The notes beneath the pieces were generated by a model. That model did no database searches, was not told the origin of the DNA, and worked only from the letters and a program-made list of their open reading frames with translations. 64,000 nt of DNA from Streptomyces wuyuanensis (lineage in GTDB: Bacteria > Actinomycetota > Actinomycetes > Streptomycetales > Streptomycetaceae). This document shows, in pieces, positions 16,352 to 26,600 of this stretch. Positions within the stretch are counted from its first letter, which is position 1. Each line of letters begins with the position of its first letter. Where the stretch lies: the NCBI RefSeq assembly GCF_900103455.1, contig NZ_FNHI01000023.1, forward strand, positions 89,613-153,612. Direction: 5' to 3'. The position numbers were made by a program, and so were the translations under genes.

Positions 16352-17365
16352 ATGCCCGTCCTGACGGCGCAACCGTTCCCCACGTCCTCACCGCCCGGCG
16401 CGGCGCCCCCGAACCGGCGCCCGGGACGGCGGCCCGGAGGCCGCCTCGCCGCGCTGCTGGTCTCGCCCACGCTGCTGGTGCTGGCCCTGGTCGCCGGGTA
16501 TCCGGTCCTGGCCGCGTTCCGGGAGTCGCTGTTCGGCAAACGGGAAGGGCTGGACAGTTCCGGTTTCGTACAGGAAGGGGAGAAGTTCGTCGGCCTGCGG
16601 CACTACGCGGCCGTCTTCGAGGGGGAGGCGGGTGAACGCTTCTGGAACGCCTTCGCCAACACCACGTTCCTCACGGTCACCACGGTGGCCCTGGAGACGG
16701 TCCTCGGCGTGGCGATGGCACTGGTGATGCACCGGGCGATACGGGGCCGGGCCCTGGTCCGGGCGGGAGTTCTCGTCCCCTGGGCGATTCCCACCGTCGT
16801 CTCCGCCCTGCTGTGGCAGTGGATCTTCCAGGCGGACGGTGCGGCCAACGCCCTGCTGGGGCGGGAGGTGCTGTGGACGACCGACGGCTTCCAGGCCACG
16901 GTGGCCGTGATCGTCGCGGACACCTGGAAGACCGCTCCCTTCGTCGGGCTGCTGGTGCTCGCGGGCCTGCAGCTGATCCCCGGCGAGGTGTACGAGGCGG
17001 CGCGCATCGACGGGGCCGGCGCCCGGCAGCAGCTCATCCGGATCACCCTGCCGCTGATCAGGCCCGTGCTGGTGGTGGCCGTGCTGTTCCGGCTGCTGGA
17101 CGCCCTGCGCATGTTCGATCTGCCGTTCGTGCTCGTGGGGCCGCACAAGCAGTCGGTGGAGACGCTGTCCATGCTCGCCTTCGACGAGGCGGCCAACACC
17201 CGTTACGGGCCGGGCGCCGCCTATGCGGTCGTCCTCTTCGTCTACGTCGCGGTGGTGGCGTTCGTCTTCGTCCGGCTGCTCGGCGCCGATCTGCTCTCCG
17301 GGGACGGGACCGGCAGGAAGACCTCCCCGCGACGTGCCACGACTGCCGAGGGGGCGATGGCATGA
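16352..17365 (+). CDS. Sugar ABC transporter permease 1 (MalF/AglF-type)
   Basis: A 337-residue inner-membrane permease with about six helices, beginning LAALLVSPTLLVLALVAGYP after a 30-residue Pro/Arg-rich cytoplasmic N-terminus. The ATPase-docking EAA loop reads EAARIDGAGARQQLIRITLP, then LIRP. It pairs with the next permease; its ATG overlaps that gene's start in ATGA form at 17362. An AGAGGTGATC ribosome site precedes the ATG at 16352. No ATP-binding subunit is encoded nearby, as is usual for Streptomyces sugar importers that share the MsiK ATPase. Confidence 0.92.
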   Translation: MPVLTAQPFPTSSPPGAAPPNRRPGRRPGGRLAALLVSPTLLVLALVAGYPVLAAFRESLFGKREGLDSSGFVQEGEKFVGLRHYAAVFEGEAGERFWNAFANTTFLTVTTVALETVLGVAMALVMHRAIRGRALVRAGVLVPWAIPTVVSALLWQWIFQADGAANALLGREVLWTTDGFQATVAVIVADTWKTAPFVGLLVLAGLQLIPGEVYEAARIDGAGARQQLIRITLPLIRPVLVVAVLFRLLDALRMFDLPFVLVGPHKQSVETLSMLAFDEAANTRYGPGAAYAVVLFVYVAVVAFVFVRLLGADLLSGDGTGRKTSPRRATTAEGAMA

Positions 17366-18237
17366 GCACCCTCCCCCGGAGCGCGGGTGTGCATCCGCGA
17401 CGGGCCGGGCGGCCGGGAGCGCGGGCCGTCCTGGCTCTGCTCGGCACTGCCCTGCTGGTCGCGTACTGCCTGGCGCCGTTCTACTGGATGCTGGTGTCCA
17501 GCTTCCGGCGCAGCTCGGACCTCTTCGACAAGTCGCCGCTGCCGTCCCCGTGGTCGCTGGAGAACTACCGGGCCGTGCTGGAGCCGGGGACGGGCTTCGG
17601 GCGCGCCCTGCTCAACAGTCTGGTCGTCGCCGGCGTCACCACGGCCATCACCCTCGTGATCGCCGTCTTCACGGCCTACGCACTGGCGCGGCTCGACTTC
17701 CGGTTCAAGAACGCGGTGCTCGCCCTGATCATCGCCACGTCGATGTTCCCCGGGATCGCGCTGGTCGTGCCCCTGCTGAAGCTGTTCGCCGGCACCCTGC
17801 ACTGGGTCAACACCTACCAGGCGATGATCGTGCCCTCCATGTCGTTCGCCCTGCCGCTGGCGGTGTGGAACCTCAACGCCTTCTTCAAACAGCTGCCGCG
17901 CGAGCTGGAGCACGCCGCGATGGTCGACGGCTGCACGCCCGGACAGGCGTTCCGCAAGGTCATCCTGCCACTGACGGCGCCCGGTGTGTTCACCACGGCC
18001 ATCCTGACGTTCATCGCGGCCTGGAACGAGTTCATCATCGCGGTGTCGATGGTGAACGAGACGTCCATGCAGACGGCGAACGTCGCCATCGCCCGCTTCG
18101 GTGGAGCGACCGGGTTCGACATCCCGTACGGCACCAAGATGGCGGCCGGAGTGGTCGTCACCGTACCGCTGCTGATCATGGTGCTGGTTTTCCAGCGCAG
18201 GATCGTCGCCGGGCTCACCGCCGGTGCCGTGAAGTGA
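17362..18237 (+). CDS. Sugar ABC transporter permease 2 (MalG/AglG-type)
   Basis: A 291-residue permease. Helix 1 is VLALLGTALLVAYCLAPFYW. Conserved regions include LLNSLVVAGVTTAITLVIAV, ALARLDFRFKNAVLALII, and the EAA loop ELEHAAMVDGCTPGQAFRKV followed by ILPL. The C-terminal FNEFIxA-type segment is WNEFIIAVSMV. It starts inside the end of the first permease gene (ATGA overlap), so the two are translationally coupled. Together they form the membrane channel of the alpha-glucoside importer. Confidence 0.93.
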   Translation: MSTLPRSAGVHPRRAGRPGARAVLALLGTALLVAYCLAPFYWMLVSSFRRSSDLFDKSPLPSPWSLENYRAVLEPGTGFGRALLNSLVVAGVTTAITLVIAVFTAYALARLDFRFKNAVLALIIATSMFPGIALVVPLLKLFAGTLHWVNTYQAMIVPSMSFALPLAVWNLNAFFKQLPRELEHAAMVDGCTPGQAFRKVILPLTAPGVFTTAILTFIAAWNEFIIAVSMVNETSMQTANVAIARFGGATGFDIPYGTKMAAGVVVTVPLLIMVLVFQRRIVAGLTAGAVK

Positions 18238-18296
18238 CACATCGTCAACCACACATCCCACCGCACCACACACACCGACACACCCGGGAGACACGA

Positions 18297-19958
18297 ATGC
18301 CCTCCGCACCGACCCCCACGGCCTGGTGGCGCGACGCCGTCATCTACCAGGTGTACCTGCGCAGTTTCTGCGACGCCGACGGCGACGGCATCGGCGACAT
18401 CGCCGGCCTCCGCCGGCGGCTGCCCTACCTCAGCGGTCTCGGCGTGGACGCGCTGTGGCTCAATCCCTGGTACCCGTCGCCGATGGCCGACGGCGGCTAC
18501 GACGTCGCCGACTACCGCGACATCGACCCGGCGTTCGGCACGCTGGACGACGCCGGGGCCCTCGTCGACGAGGCCCACCGGCTGGGGATCCGCATCATCA
18601 TCGACATCGTGCCCAACCACACCTCGTCCGACCACGTGTGGTTCCGCGAGGCGCGGGCGGGCGGCCCCTCCTCTCCGGCACGCGAGCGGTACATCTTCCG
18701 GCCGGGCCGCGGCGAGGACGGAAGCCTCCCGCCCAACGACTGGCGCAGCGTGTTCGGCGGTCCCGCCTGGACGCGGATCACCGAGACGGACGGCACACCC
18801 GGCCCCTGGTACCTGCATCTGTTCGATCCGGAGCAGCCCGACCTCGACTGGGACCACCCCGAGGTCCGCGCCGAGTTCGAGTCGATCCTGCGCTTCTGGT
18901 TCGACCGCGGCATCGACGGGGTGCGCATCGATGTGGCCCACGGCCTGGTCAAGGCGCCGGGGCTGCCCGACCTCGGGTCGCTCGACGGCAAGTTGATGGA
19001 GGGTACGAGCCGCGAGAACCATCCGCACTGGGACCGGGACGAGGTGCACGACATATTCCGGGGCTGGCGGACGGTCGCCGACGGCTACGACGGGCGGGTG
19101 TTCGTGGCCGAGGCATGGGCCGGGGCCCCGGAACGCCTCGCCCGCTACGTACGTCCGGACGAGCTGCACACGGCGTTCAACTTCGACTATCTGATGGCCC
19201 CTTGGCGTGGTCCGCAGCTTCGCCGGGTCATCGACGAATCGCTGGCCGCGCTCGGGGCGGTCGGCGCCCCGGCGACCTGGGTGCTGTCGAACCACGATGT
19301 CGCCCGGCACGTCTCGCGCTACGCGAGGCCGCAGCCGGACGGGCCCCTGCGCTCGCTCGCCCAGCTCGCCGGCCGGCCCGCGGACCTCGCTCTCGGCACC
19401 CGCAGGGCCAGGGCCGCCGCGCTGCTCACCCTCGCGCTGCCCGGCGGGGCCTACCTCTACCAGGGCGAGGAGCTCGGCCTGTGGGAGGTCGAGGATCTTC
19501 CGGACGCGGTGCTGCAGGACCCCACGTGGCGGCGGTCGGGCCACACCGACCGCGGCCGGGACGGCTGCCGGGTGCCGCTGCCCTGGAGCGGGACGACCCC
19601 GCCCTTCGGCTACAGCCCCGAGGGCGCTGGCACCGCGCCGTGGCTCCCGCAGCCGGACGCGTGGAAAACGCTCACCGCAGCGTCCCAGGAGAGCGATCCG
19701 GACTCGATGCTGAGCCTGTACCGGGCGGCGCTGCGACTGCGGCGCGACCATCCGGCGCTCGGTGACGGCACCATGACGTGGGAGAGCGCCGCCGAGGACC
19801 GCGTCCTCTCGTTCGGCCGCTCCCCCGGTTTCCGCTGCGTGGTGAATCTGACGGACGACCCCGTCGAACTGCCCGCGCACACCGAGGTGCTGCTCGCCAG
19901 CGGTCCGCTCGACGGGGACGGGCTGCCCGGCGACACCGCCGTCTGGCTGTCGGTGTGA
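18297..19958 (+). CDS. GH13 alpha-glucosidase of the sugar-uptake operon
   Basis: A 553-residue cytoplasmic GH13 enzyme of the oligo-1,6-glucosidase/alpha-glucosidase subfamily. The start AVIYQVYLRSFCDADGDGIG is diagnostic. The triad is Asp212 (GVRID), Glu272 (VAEAW) and Asp334 (LSNHD). It should cut imported maltose-type sugars to glucose, completing the uptake module. It starts 59 bp after the permease with GGGAG at 18286-18290; the spacer is an odd CA-rich run. It is a different enzyme from the GH13 at the left edge, with which it shares only family motifs. Likely co-regulated by the LacI-type repressor. Confidence 0.9.
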   Translation: MPSAPTPTAWWRDAVIYQVYLRSFCDADGDGIGDIAGLRRRLPYLSGLGVDALWLNPWYPSPMADGGYDVADYRDIDPAFGTLDDAGALVDEAHRLGIRIIIDIVPNHTSSDHVWFREARAGGPSSPARERYIFRPGRGEDGSLPPNDWRSVFGGPAWTRITETDGTPGPWYLHLFDPEQPDLDWDHPEVRAEFESILRFWFDRGIDGVRIDVAHGLVKAPGLPDLGSLDGKLMEGTSRENHPHWDRDEVHDIFRGWRTVADGYDGRVFVAEAWAGAPERLARYVRPDELHTAFNFDYLMAPWRGPQLRRVIDESLAALGAVGAPATWVLSNHDVARHVSRYARPQPDGPLRSLAQLAGRPADLALGTRRARAAALLTLALPGGAYLYQGEELGLWEVEDLPDAVLQDPTWRRSGHTDRGRDGCRVPLPWSGTTPPFGYSPEGAGTAPWLPQPDAWKTLTAASQESDPDSMLSLYRAALRLRRDHPALGDGTMTWESAAEDRVLSFGRSPGFRCVVNLTDDPVELPAHTEVLLASGPLDGDGLPGDTAVWLSV

Positions 19959-20495
19959 GGGCCGGCCGAGTGGGGTCGCCGGACAGGGACCCGGGACCGT
20001 AACCCGCCGAGGTCCCACTGCGCGCAGGGCGGTTCGTCACGGTCCCCGGCCGGACGGACCGCCCCGCTTCGCGCGGCGTCGGCGTCGGCGTCCGCGCGAT
20101 TCGGCCGGACGCATTCATTCCGGAATGGCGGGCGAGTGCCGCCCGGCCGTTTGCGCGCGGAAGCGATGCCAGGTGGCCTCACGGAAAGCGCTCGCCCTGT
20201 TCGGGACGCGGCCGGACGACAGGCGTCAACAATCAGCCACTGTTGATTCTTGAACGGCCAGGAAAACCCGTCGATCATGTTGACACTGCATGACCGACAC
20301 GTCAGGATGACGGGCCGCGCCGCCGGAATCCCCCACCTCTTCCCCCTGCGCCTTCCGCTCCACCCTTCTCCCGAAATTCCGTGGCGTCCTTGGGTCGCCG
20401 ACCTTCCGGTCAGCCGCCCCATTTCGCCATGCCCGTGTTTTCCGCCCTCTCCTTGCGACCGTTGCGACAGGTCAATCACCGCCATTGACCGATGG
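19959..20495. other. Gene-free region in front of the PUFA/PKS-like operon
   Basis: No gene is supported. The right half is clearly less GC-rich than its surroundings. An inverted repeat TCAACA-N9-TGTTGA at 20226-20246 (with an overlapping AATCA/TGATT pair) is a candidate regulator site. The end of the glucosidase transcript must also lie here, but no strong hairpin is evident. Confidence 0.45.
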
Positions 20496-20524
20496 TTGAC
20501 CCTTGAGTAACTTGCCGCTATCTT
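20496..20524 (+). promoter_or_regulatory. Promoter of the PUFA/PKS-like operon
   Basis: TTGACC (20496-20501), a 17-bp spacer and TATCTT (20519-20524) form an unusually good primary-sigma promoter for this genome. Transcription would begin near 20531, about 115 bases before the preferred start codon. Confidence 0.7.
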
Positions 20525-20645
20525 TCAAGCCGCCACGCGAATGACCCGAATTGATTTCCGCGGGCATTGCGAGATCCCGCACGTCCCGCGCCGCCGAACG
20601 ACCGAAATTAACCTCCGGGCAACACCAAAGCCTTTTCGGAGAATG

Positions 20646-23600
20646 ATGAATTCGGTAGAGCACAACGTGGACCTGGTCATCGGAATCACCCCCTTCGGTG
20701 AACCGGACGCCCGACTCGCCGCCGCGGTGTGCCGCGCCGGCGGGCTCGGAGTGCTCGACCTGGGTTCGGGTGACCGGAGGGCGAGAGAGGCCCTGGCGGC
20801 CCTGCGCCGATGGGCGCCCGGGCGCCACGGCCTACGGATCGGCCCGCGCTGCACACCTGGGCCGGGCGACCTCCTGCCCGGACCCGGATCCTCGGACGGG
20901 CCGAGCGCGGTCGTCCTCGCACCGGATTCCGCCTGGGACACGACCGCGATCCCGCAGGACCCCGGGCTGCGGGTACTCGTGGAGGTCACCGGACTGGAGG
21001 CCGCTCGCCGTGCCGTGGACTCGGGGGCGGCCGGCCTGATCGCACGGGGGAGCGAGTGCGGCGGCCCCGTAGGGGAGCTGAGCACCTTCGTGCTGCTCCA
21101 ACAGCTACTGGCCACCGCGGAGTTGGGGGTTCCGGTGTGGGCCTGCGGAGGAATGGCACCCCGCACCGCGGCCGCCGCCGTGGTGGGCGGCGCCGCCGGA
21201 GTGGTGCTGGACACCCAGCTCGCACTGCTGGCCGAGTCCCAACTGCCCGAGCCGGTCGCGGCGTTGCTGCGGACGGCCGACGGCTCGGAGACCACGGTGT
21301 CCGGCGGCCGGCGTACGCTGCGCCGGCGGGGCCCCGCGGGGCGGTCCCCCGCCACCGACGGCGCTTCTCCCGCAGGCCCCGTGCCGGTCGGTCAGGACGC
21401 CTTTCTCGCGGCCCGCTTCGCCGAACGATGGGGTGACTCCGGTCGTGCGGTTCGCGCCGTTCTGGACGCCGTACGGGCGGCCGTGCGGGACGCCGAAGGC
21501 GAGGGCACCGCCGCAGGCGCCCTGGGGCCGGACTCGGCCATGAGCCGGGCCCTGGGGACCCGGCTGCCGGTCGCCCAGGGCCCGATGACCCGGGTGAGCG
21601 ACGGGGCCGCGTTCGCCTCCGCCGTCGCCGAGGACGGGGCCCTCCCCTTCATCGCCCTCGCGCTCGCCGGGGCGGAGCAGTCGCGGACGATGCTGGAGGA
21701 GGCCCGCCGGGCGCTGGACGGCAGACCGTGGGGCGTCGGGATCCTGGGCTTCGCCCCCGAGGAGACGAGGACCGCCCAGTTGGCCGCGGTCCGGGCGGCC
21801 GGGCCCACCCACGCGATCGTGGCGGGCGGCCGGCCCTCCCAGGCGCGGGTGCTGGAGGAGGCGGGGATCAAGGCGTTCCTCCACGTCCCCTCACCCGGCC
21901 TGCTGCGGCAGTTCCTCGACGCCGGGGCCCGCCGCTTCGTCTTCGAGGGCGCCGAGTGCGGCGGCCACGTCGGCCCCCGCAACAGCTTCCCGCTGTGGGA
22001 GGCCCAGCTGGCGGTGCTGGAGGACTTCCTCGACGGGGTCGGCCGGCGATCGGACGAGGCGACGGCGCGGGCCGACGCCGAACGCGTCGAGGTCTTCCTC
22101 GCGGGCGGCATCCACGACGAGCGCTCCGCGGCGATGGCGGCCACGCTCGCCGCGCCGCTGACGGCACGCGGCTGCGCGGTGGGGACCCTCATGGGCACGG
22201 CGTACCTGTTCACGGAGGAGGCGGTCGCGCACGGTGCGGTCCTGCCGCTGTTCCAGCGCCGGGTTCTCGCGGCGGAGCGGACGGCGCTCCTGGAGACGGC
22301 GCCCGGTCATGCCACGCGCTGTGTGCCGAGTCCGTTCAGCGAGGCCTTCGGGACGCTGGCGGCCGGTATGCGCGCAGACGGCCTCGCCGACCGGGAGGTC
22401 TGGGAACGGCTGGAGCGGCTGAACGTCGGAAGGCTGCGGATCGCGGCCAAGGGCGTGGAACGCGCCGACGGCGGCGTCCTGGGCCCCGTGGACGAGGAAC
22501 GCCAGCTGGCCGAGGGCATGTTCATGGCCGGCGAGGCGGCGGTGCTGCGATCGGCCACCACCACCGTCGCGCGGCTGCACTCCGCCGTCTCCGAGGGCGC
22601 GGCCCGCTTCCTCACCGAGCGGGCCGCCGCCCTGGCCTCCCATCCGGGACTCGGCGCCGGCGGCACGGCGCCGGCCGAACCCGAACCGCCGAGGCCACTG
22701 GACGTGGCGGTGGTCGGGATGGCCTGCATGTTCCCGGGCGCGCCCGATCTGGCCTCCTTCTGGGCCAACGTCCTCGACGGGGTCGACTCGGTGGGCGAAG
22801 TCCCCCGCGACCGCTGGGATCCCGGTGTGCACGGCGTGGAGGCGGGCGGTACGGTCACGTCCCGCTGGGGCGGGTTCCTGCCCCCGATACCCTTCGACGC
22901 ACTGCGGTACGGCATCCCTCCCGCCTCGCTGGGGAGCATCGAGCCGGTGCAGCTCCTCGCCCTCGAAGCGGCACGGCGGGCACTGGACGACGCGGGACTC
23001 GGCGACCACGGCGGCCGGACCTTCGACCGGACCCGGACGGGAGTGGTGTTCGGTGCCGAGCCGGGCAGCGACCTCTCGAACGCGACCACGCTGCGCGCGG
23101 TGCTGCCCTCGTACTTCGGCGCGGTGCCGAAGGGGCTGGAGGACCAGCTGCCGCAGCTGACCGAGGACTCGTTCCCCGGGATGCTCGCGAACGTGATCTC
23201 CGGGCGGATCGCAAGCCGGCTGGACCTCGGCGGACCGAACTTCACCGTCGACGCGGCCTGCGCCTCCTCCCTCGCCGCGGTGGACGTCGCCTGCAAGGAA
23301 CTGGTCGCCGGCACCAGCGACATGATGCTGTGCGGAGGCGCCGACCTGCACAACGGCGTCAACGACTACGTGCTGTTCTCCTCGGTGCACGCCCTCTCCC
23401 CCACGGGCCGCTGCCGGGCCTTCGACGGTTCCGCCGACGGGATCGCCCTGGGCGAGGGCGTGGCGTGCGTGGTGCTGAAGCGGCTGGCCGACGCCGAACG
23501 GGACGGCGACCGCATCTACGGTGTCGTCAAGGGCATCGGCAGTTCCAGCGACGGCCGGTCCCTGGGGCTGACCGCGCCGCGCCCGGAGGGCCAGCGCCGG

Positions 23601-26600
23601 GCACTGGAGCGGGCGCACCGCAACGCGGGCACGTCGCCGGCGGACGTGGGGCTGGTGGAGGCGCACGGGACGGGCACCGTCGTCGGCGACAGGACCGAAC
23701 TGAACGTCCTCACCGAGGTGTTCGAGGCCGCGGGAGTGACCCCGGGCAGCTGTGTGCTGGGGTCCGTCAAGTCGCAGATCGGGCACACCAAGTGCGCCGC
23801 GGGCCTGGCCGGGCTGATCAAGACCGTGATGGCCCTGCACACCGGCGTCCGGCCGCCCACCCTGCATCTCGAGCGGCCCAACGCCGCCTGGCGGGAGGAC
23901 CGCAGCCCGTTCGTCTTCCACCGCGAGGCACTGCCGTGGGCCGCACCGCCCGAGCGGCGCGTCGCGGGCCTGAGCGCGTTCGGCTTCGGCGGGACCAACT
24001 TCCATGTGGTGCTGGGCGCCCACGGCGGCGAGGTGCCTCCCCCGCACGGGCGTGCCGCGTGGCCCGCCGAACTGTTCCTGTTCCGCGGGGCGGTCCCGGG
24101 GGCCGCGCACCGGGCCGCTCAGGAGCTGCTGGAGACGGCGTCGGCGGACGGCGACGGAGCGAGCGCGTGGCGGCTGCGGGATCTGGCGCTCGCCGCCGCG
24201 CGGCGGGCCGAGGCGGACGGCGGTCCGGTGCGGATCGCCGTCGTGGCGAAGGATCGCGAGGGCCTGTGCCGGCAGCTGCGGCGTGCCCTGGACGGTGAGC
24301 ACGATCCGGGTGCGGGGATCCACCTCGCCGACGGCGGGGCGGCGGCCGCTGCCCCGGGCGTCGACGGCACGGCGGACGACGGGCCCCGCGGCGGGGGTAC
24401 CGGAGGCAAGGTCGCCTTCCTCTTCCCCGGGCAGGGCAGCCAGCGAACCGGCATGTTCGCCGGCCTCTTCGCCGCCTTCCCCGATCTGCAGCACCTCCTC
24501 GCACTCGACCCCGGCACGGCCGCGGCACTGCACCCTCCGGCCGCGTTCACGGAGTCCGTGCACGGACGCGCCACCGCCGCGCTCACCGACACCCGGGCCG
24601 CCCAGCCCGCGCTCGGCATGGCGGGCCTCGCCGCCTACGCGCTGCTGACGCGGGCCGGGGTGGTGCCCGACATGGCGGCGGGCCACAGCTACGGGGAACT
24701 GGTCGCGCTGAGCGCCGCCGGGGCCGTCGATCCGGAGACCCTGCTGACGCTGAGTTCCGAGCGCGCCGCCGCGATCCTCGCGGCCGCCGGGGACGATCCC
24801 GGGGCCATGGCGGCGGTGGCCGCGTCCGCGGCGGACGTCGAGCGGATCCTGGGTGCGCCGGGGGCGGGCGGCGGCGGCAACGGTGCGGGCGACGGCAACG
24901 GTGCAGGCGACGCCGGCAGCGCCGTGGCCGGCGGGCTCCCGCGCGGCGGGCTCCTGGGCGGCGGGCTCGTCGTGGCCAATCACAACACACCGCGGCAGAC
25001 GGTGATCTCCGGCCCCACCGCGGCCGTGGAGACCGCGCTGCGGCTGCTGCGCGACGCGGGCCTAGGTGCGAAGCGACTGCCGGTCGCGTGCGCGTTCCAC
25101 AGCCCGCTGGTCGCCGGAGCGGGTGAGCGGTTCGCGCGCGTACTGGCCCGGCACCCGGTGAGTCCGCCGGAGTTCCCGGTGTGGTCGAACCGTACCGCCG
25201 AGCCCTACCGGGCGAGCCCCGACGGGATCCGTGCGGAGCTGGCCGAGCAGATCGGTGCGCCGGTGCGCTTCGCCGAGCAGATCGAGGCGATGTACGCGGC
25301 CGGCGCGCGGGTCTTCGTCGAGTGCGGCCCGGGACGGGTGCTGACCGGGCTGGTGGCCGACATCCTCGGCGACCGCCCGCACCGGACCGTGGCGTGCGCT
25401 CCCCGGCCTGCGAGCGGACTCCCGGACCTCCTCGACGCGCTGGCCCGGCTGGCGGTGGCCGGTGTGCCGGTCACCACCGGCTGGATGCTCCGGGGACGTG
25501 ACGGGGTGGACCCGCGCCGGGCCGGGGGCGGCCGGCGGCCCGGCTGGACGGTCGACGGGCATCTCGTCCGCACCGCGTCCGGCGAACTCCTGCCCGGTGC
25601 GCTGGCACCGGCCCGACGTGTCGTGGAGACGACTGTGACGAACCATCACGGGGGCTGGGCGGCCGAGGGCGCCGCGACCGGCCAGGACGCGCTGATCGCC
25701 GAGTTCCTGCGCACCAGCAGGGAGATGCTGGCGGCCCAGCGCGACGTGCTGCTGACGTACTTCGGCGGCGGTCGGGCGCCGGACCACCCGCTTCCCGCAC
25801 CCGCCGGTCCTGCGCCCACCCACGCACTGCCGGCGGGGAGTCCGCAGGCACGGGAGCCGGAGTTCACCGGCGCCCCCACGGCCGGGACGGCTCCCGCCGC
25901 CGGCCCGGTCGCGTGGCCGGAGCGGACGGGGCTCCCGGGCGGCGGCGCGGAATCCGCCGGGCCGCCGTCCGGTGACGACGTCCTGCGACTGATCGTGGAC
26001 ATCATCAGCGAACGCACCGGCTATCCGGCCGACATGGTCGAGCCCGGCCTCGATCTGGAAGCGGATCTGAGCATCGACTCGATCAAACGCACCGAGATCG
26101 TCGGTGAGCTGGCCGGGCGGCTCGTCTCGGCCGGAGCGGTCCCGGCCGGCACGGGTTCGCTGGACGACACCGCCATGGAGGGCCTGTCCCGGGCGAGAAC
26201 CGCCGAGGCGCTGGCCGCCGGGATCACCGCCCTGCTGCCCGGTGCCGCGGACGCGCGGGACGGTGGTCCGGCTCGCGCGGCCGAGCCCGGACCGCCGTCC
26301 GCCGCAGCGCCCGTCCCCGCCGCCGATGGGGGTGGCGACGAGCCGTACCCGGCCGCGTACGCGACCACGGCCACGGCCGCGGCTGGGGACACCAGCGTCC
26401 GGCCGGCGGAGCCGGCGCTGCGCCTCCACTCCACGGACGACCGGGACACCGCGGCGACGGCACCGGCGGAAGGCCCCCGTACGGCCCTGCCGAAACGCCT
26501 CGAACTGCGGAAGGTGCCCTTGAGCGGAGGTCCCGGTGCCGCGACGCCCACTGCTCTCCAGGGGCGGCGGTTCGCGCTGCTCGGCGACGGAGACGGCGAA

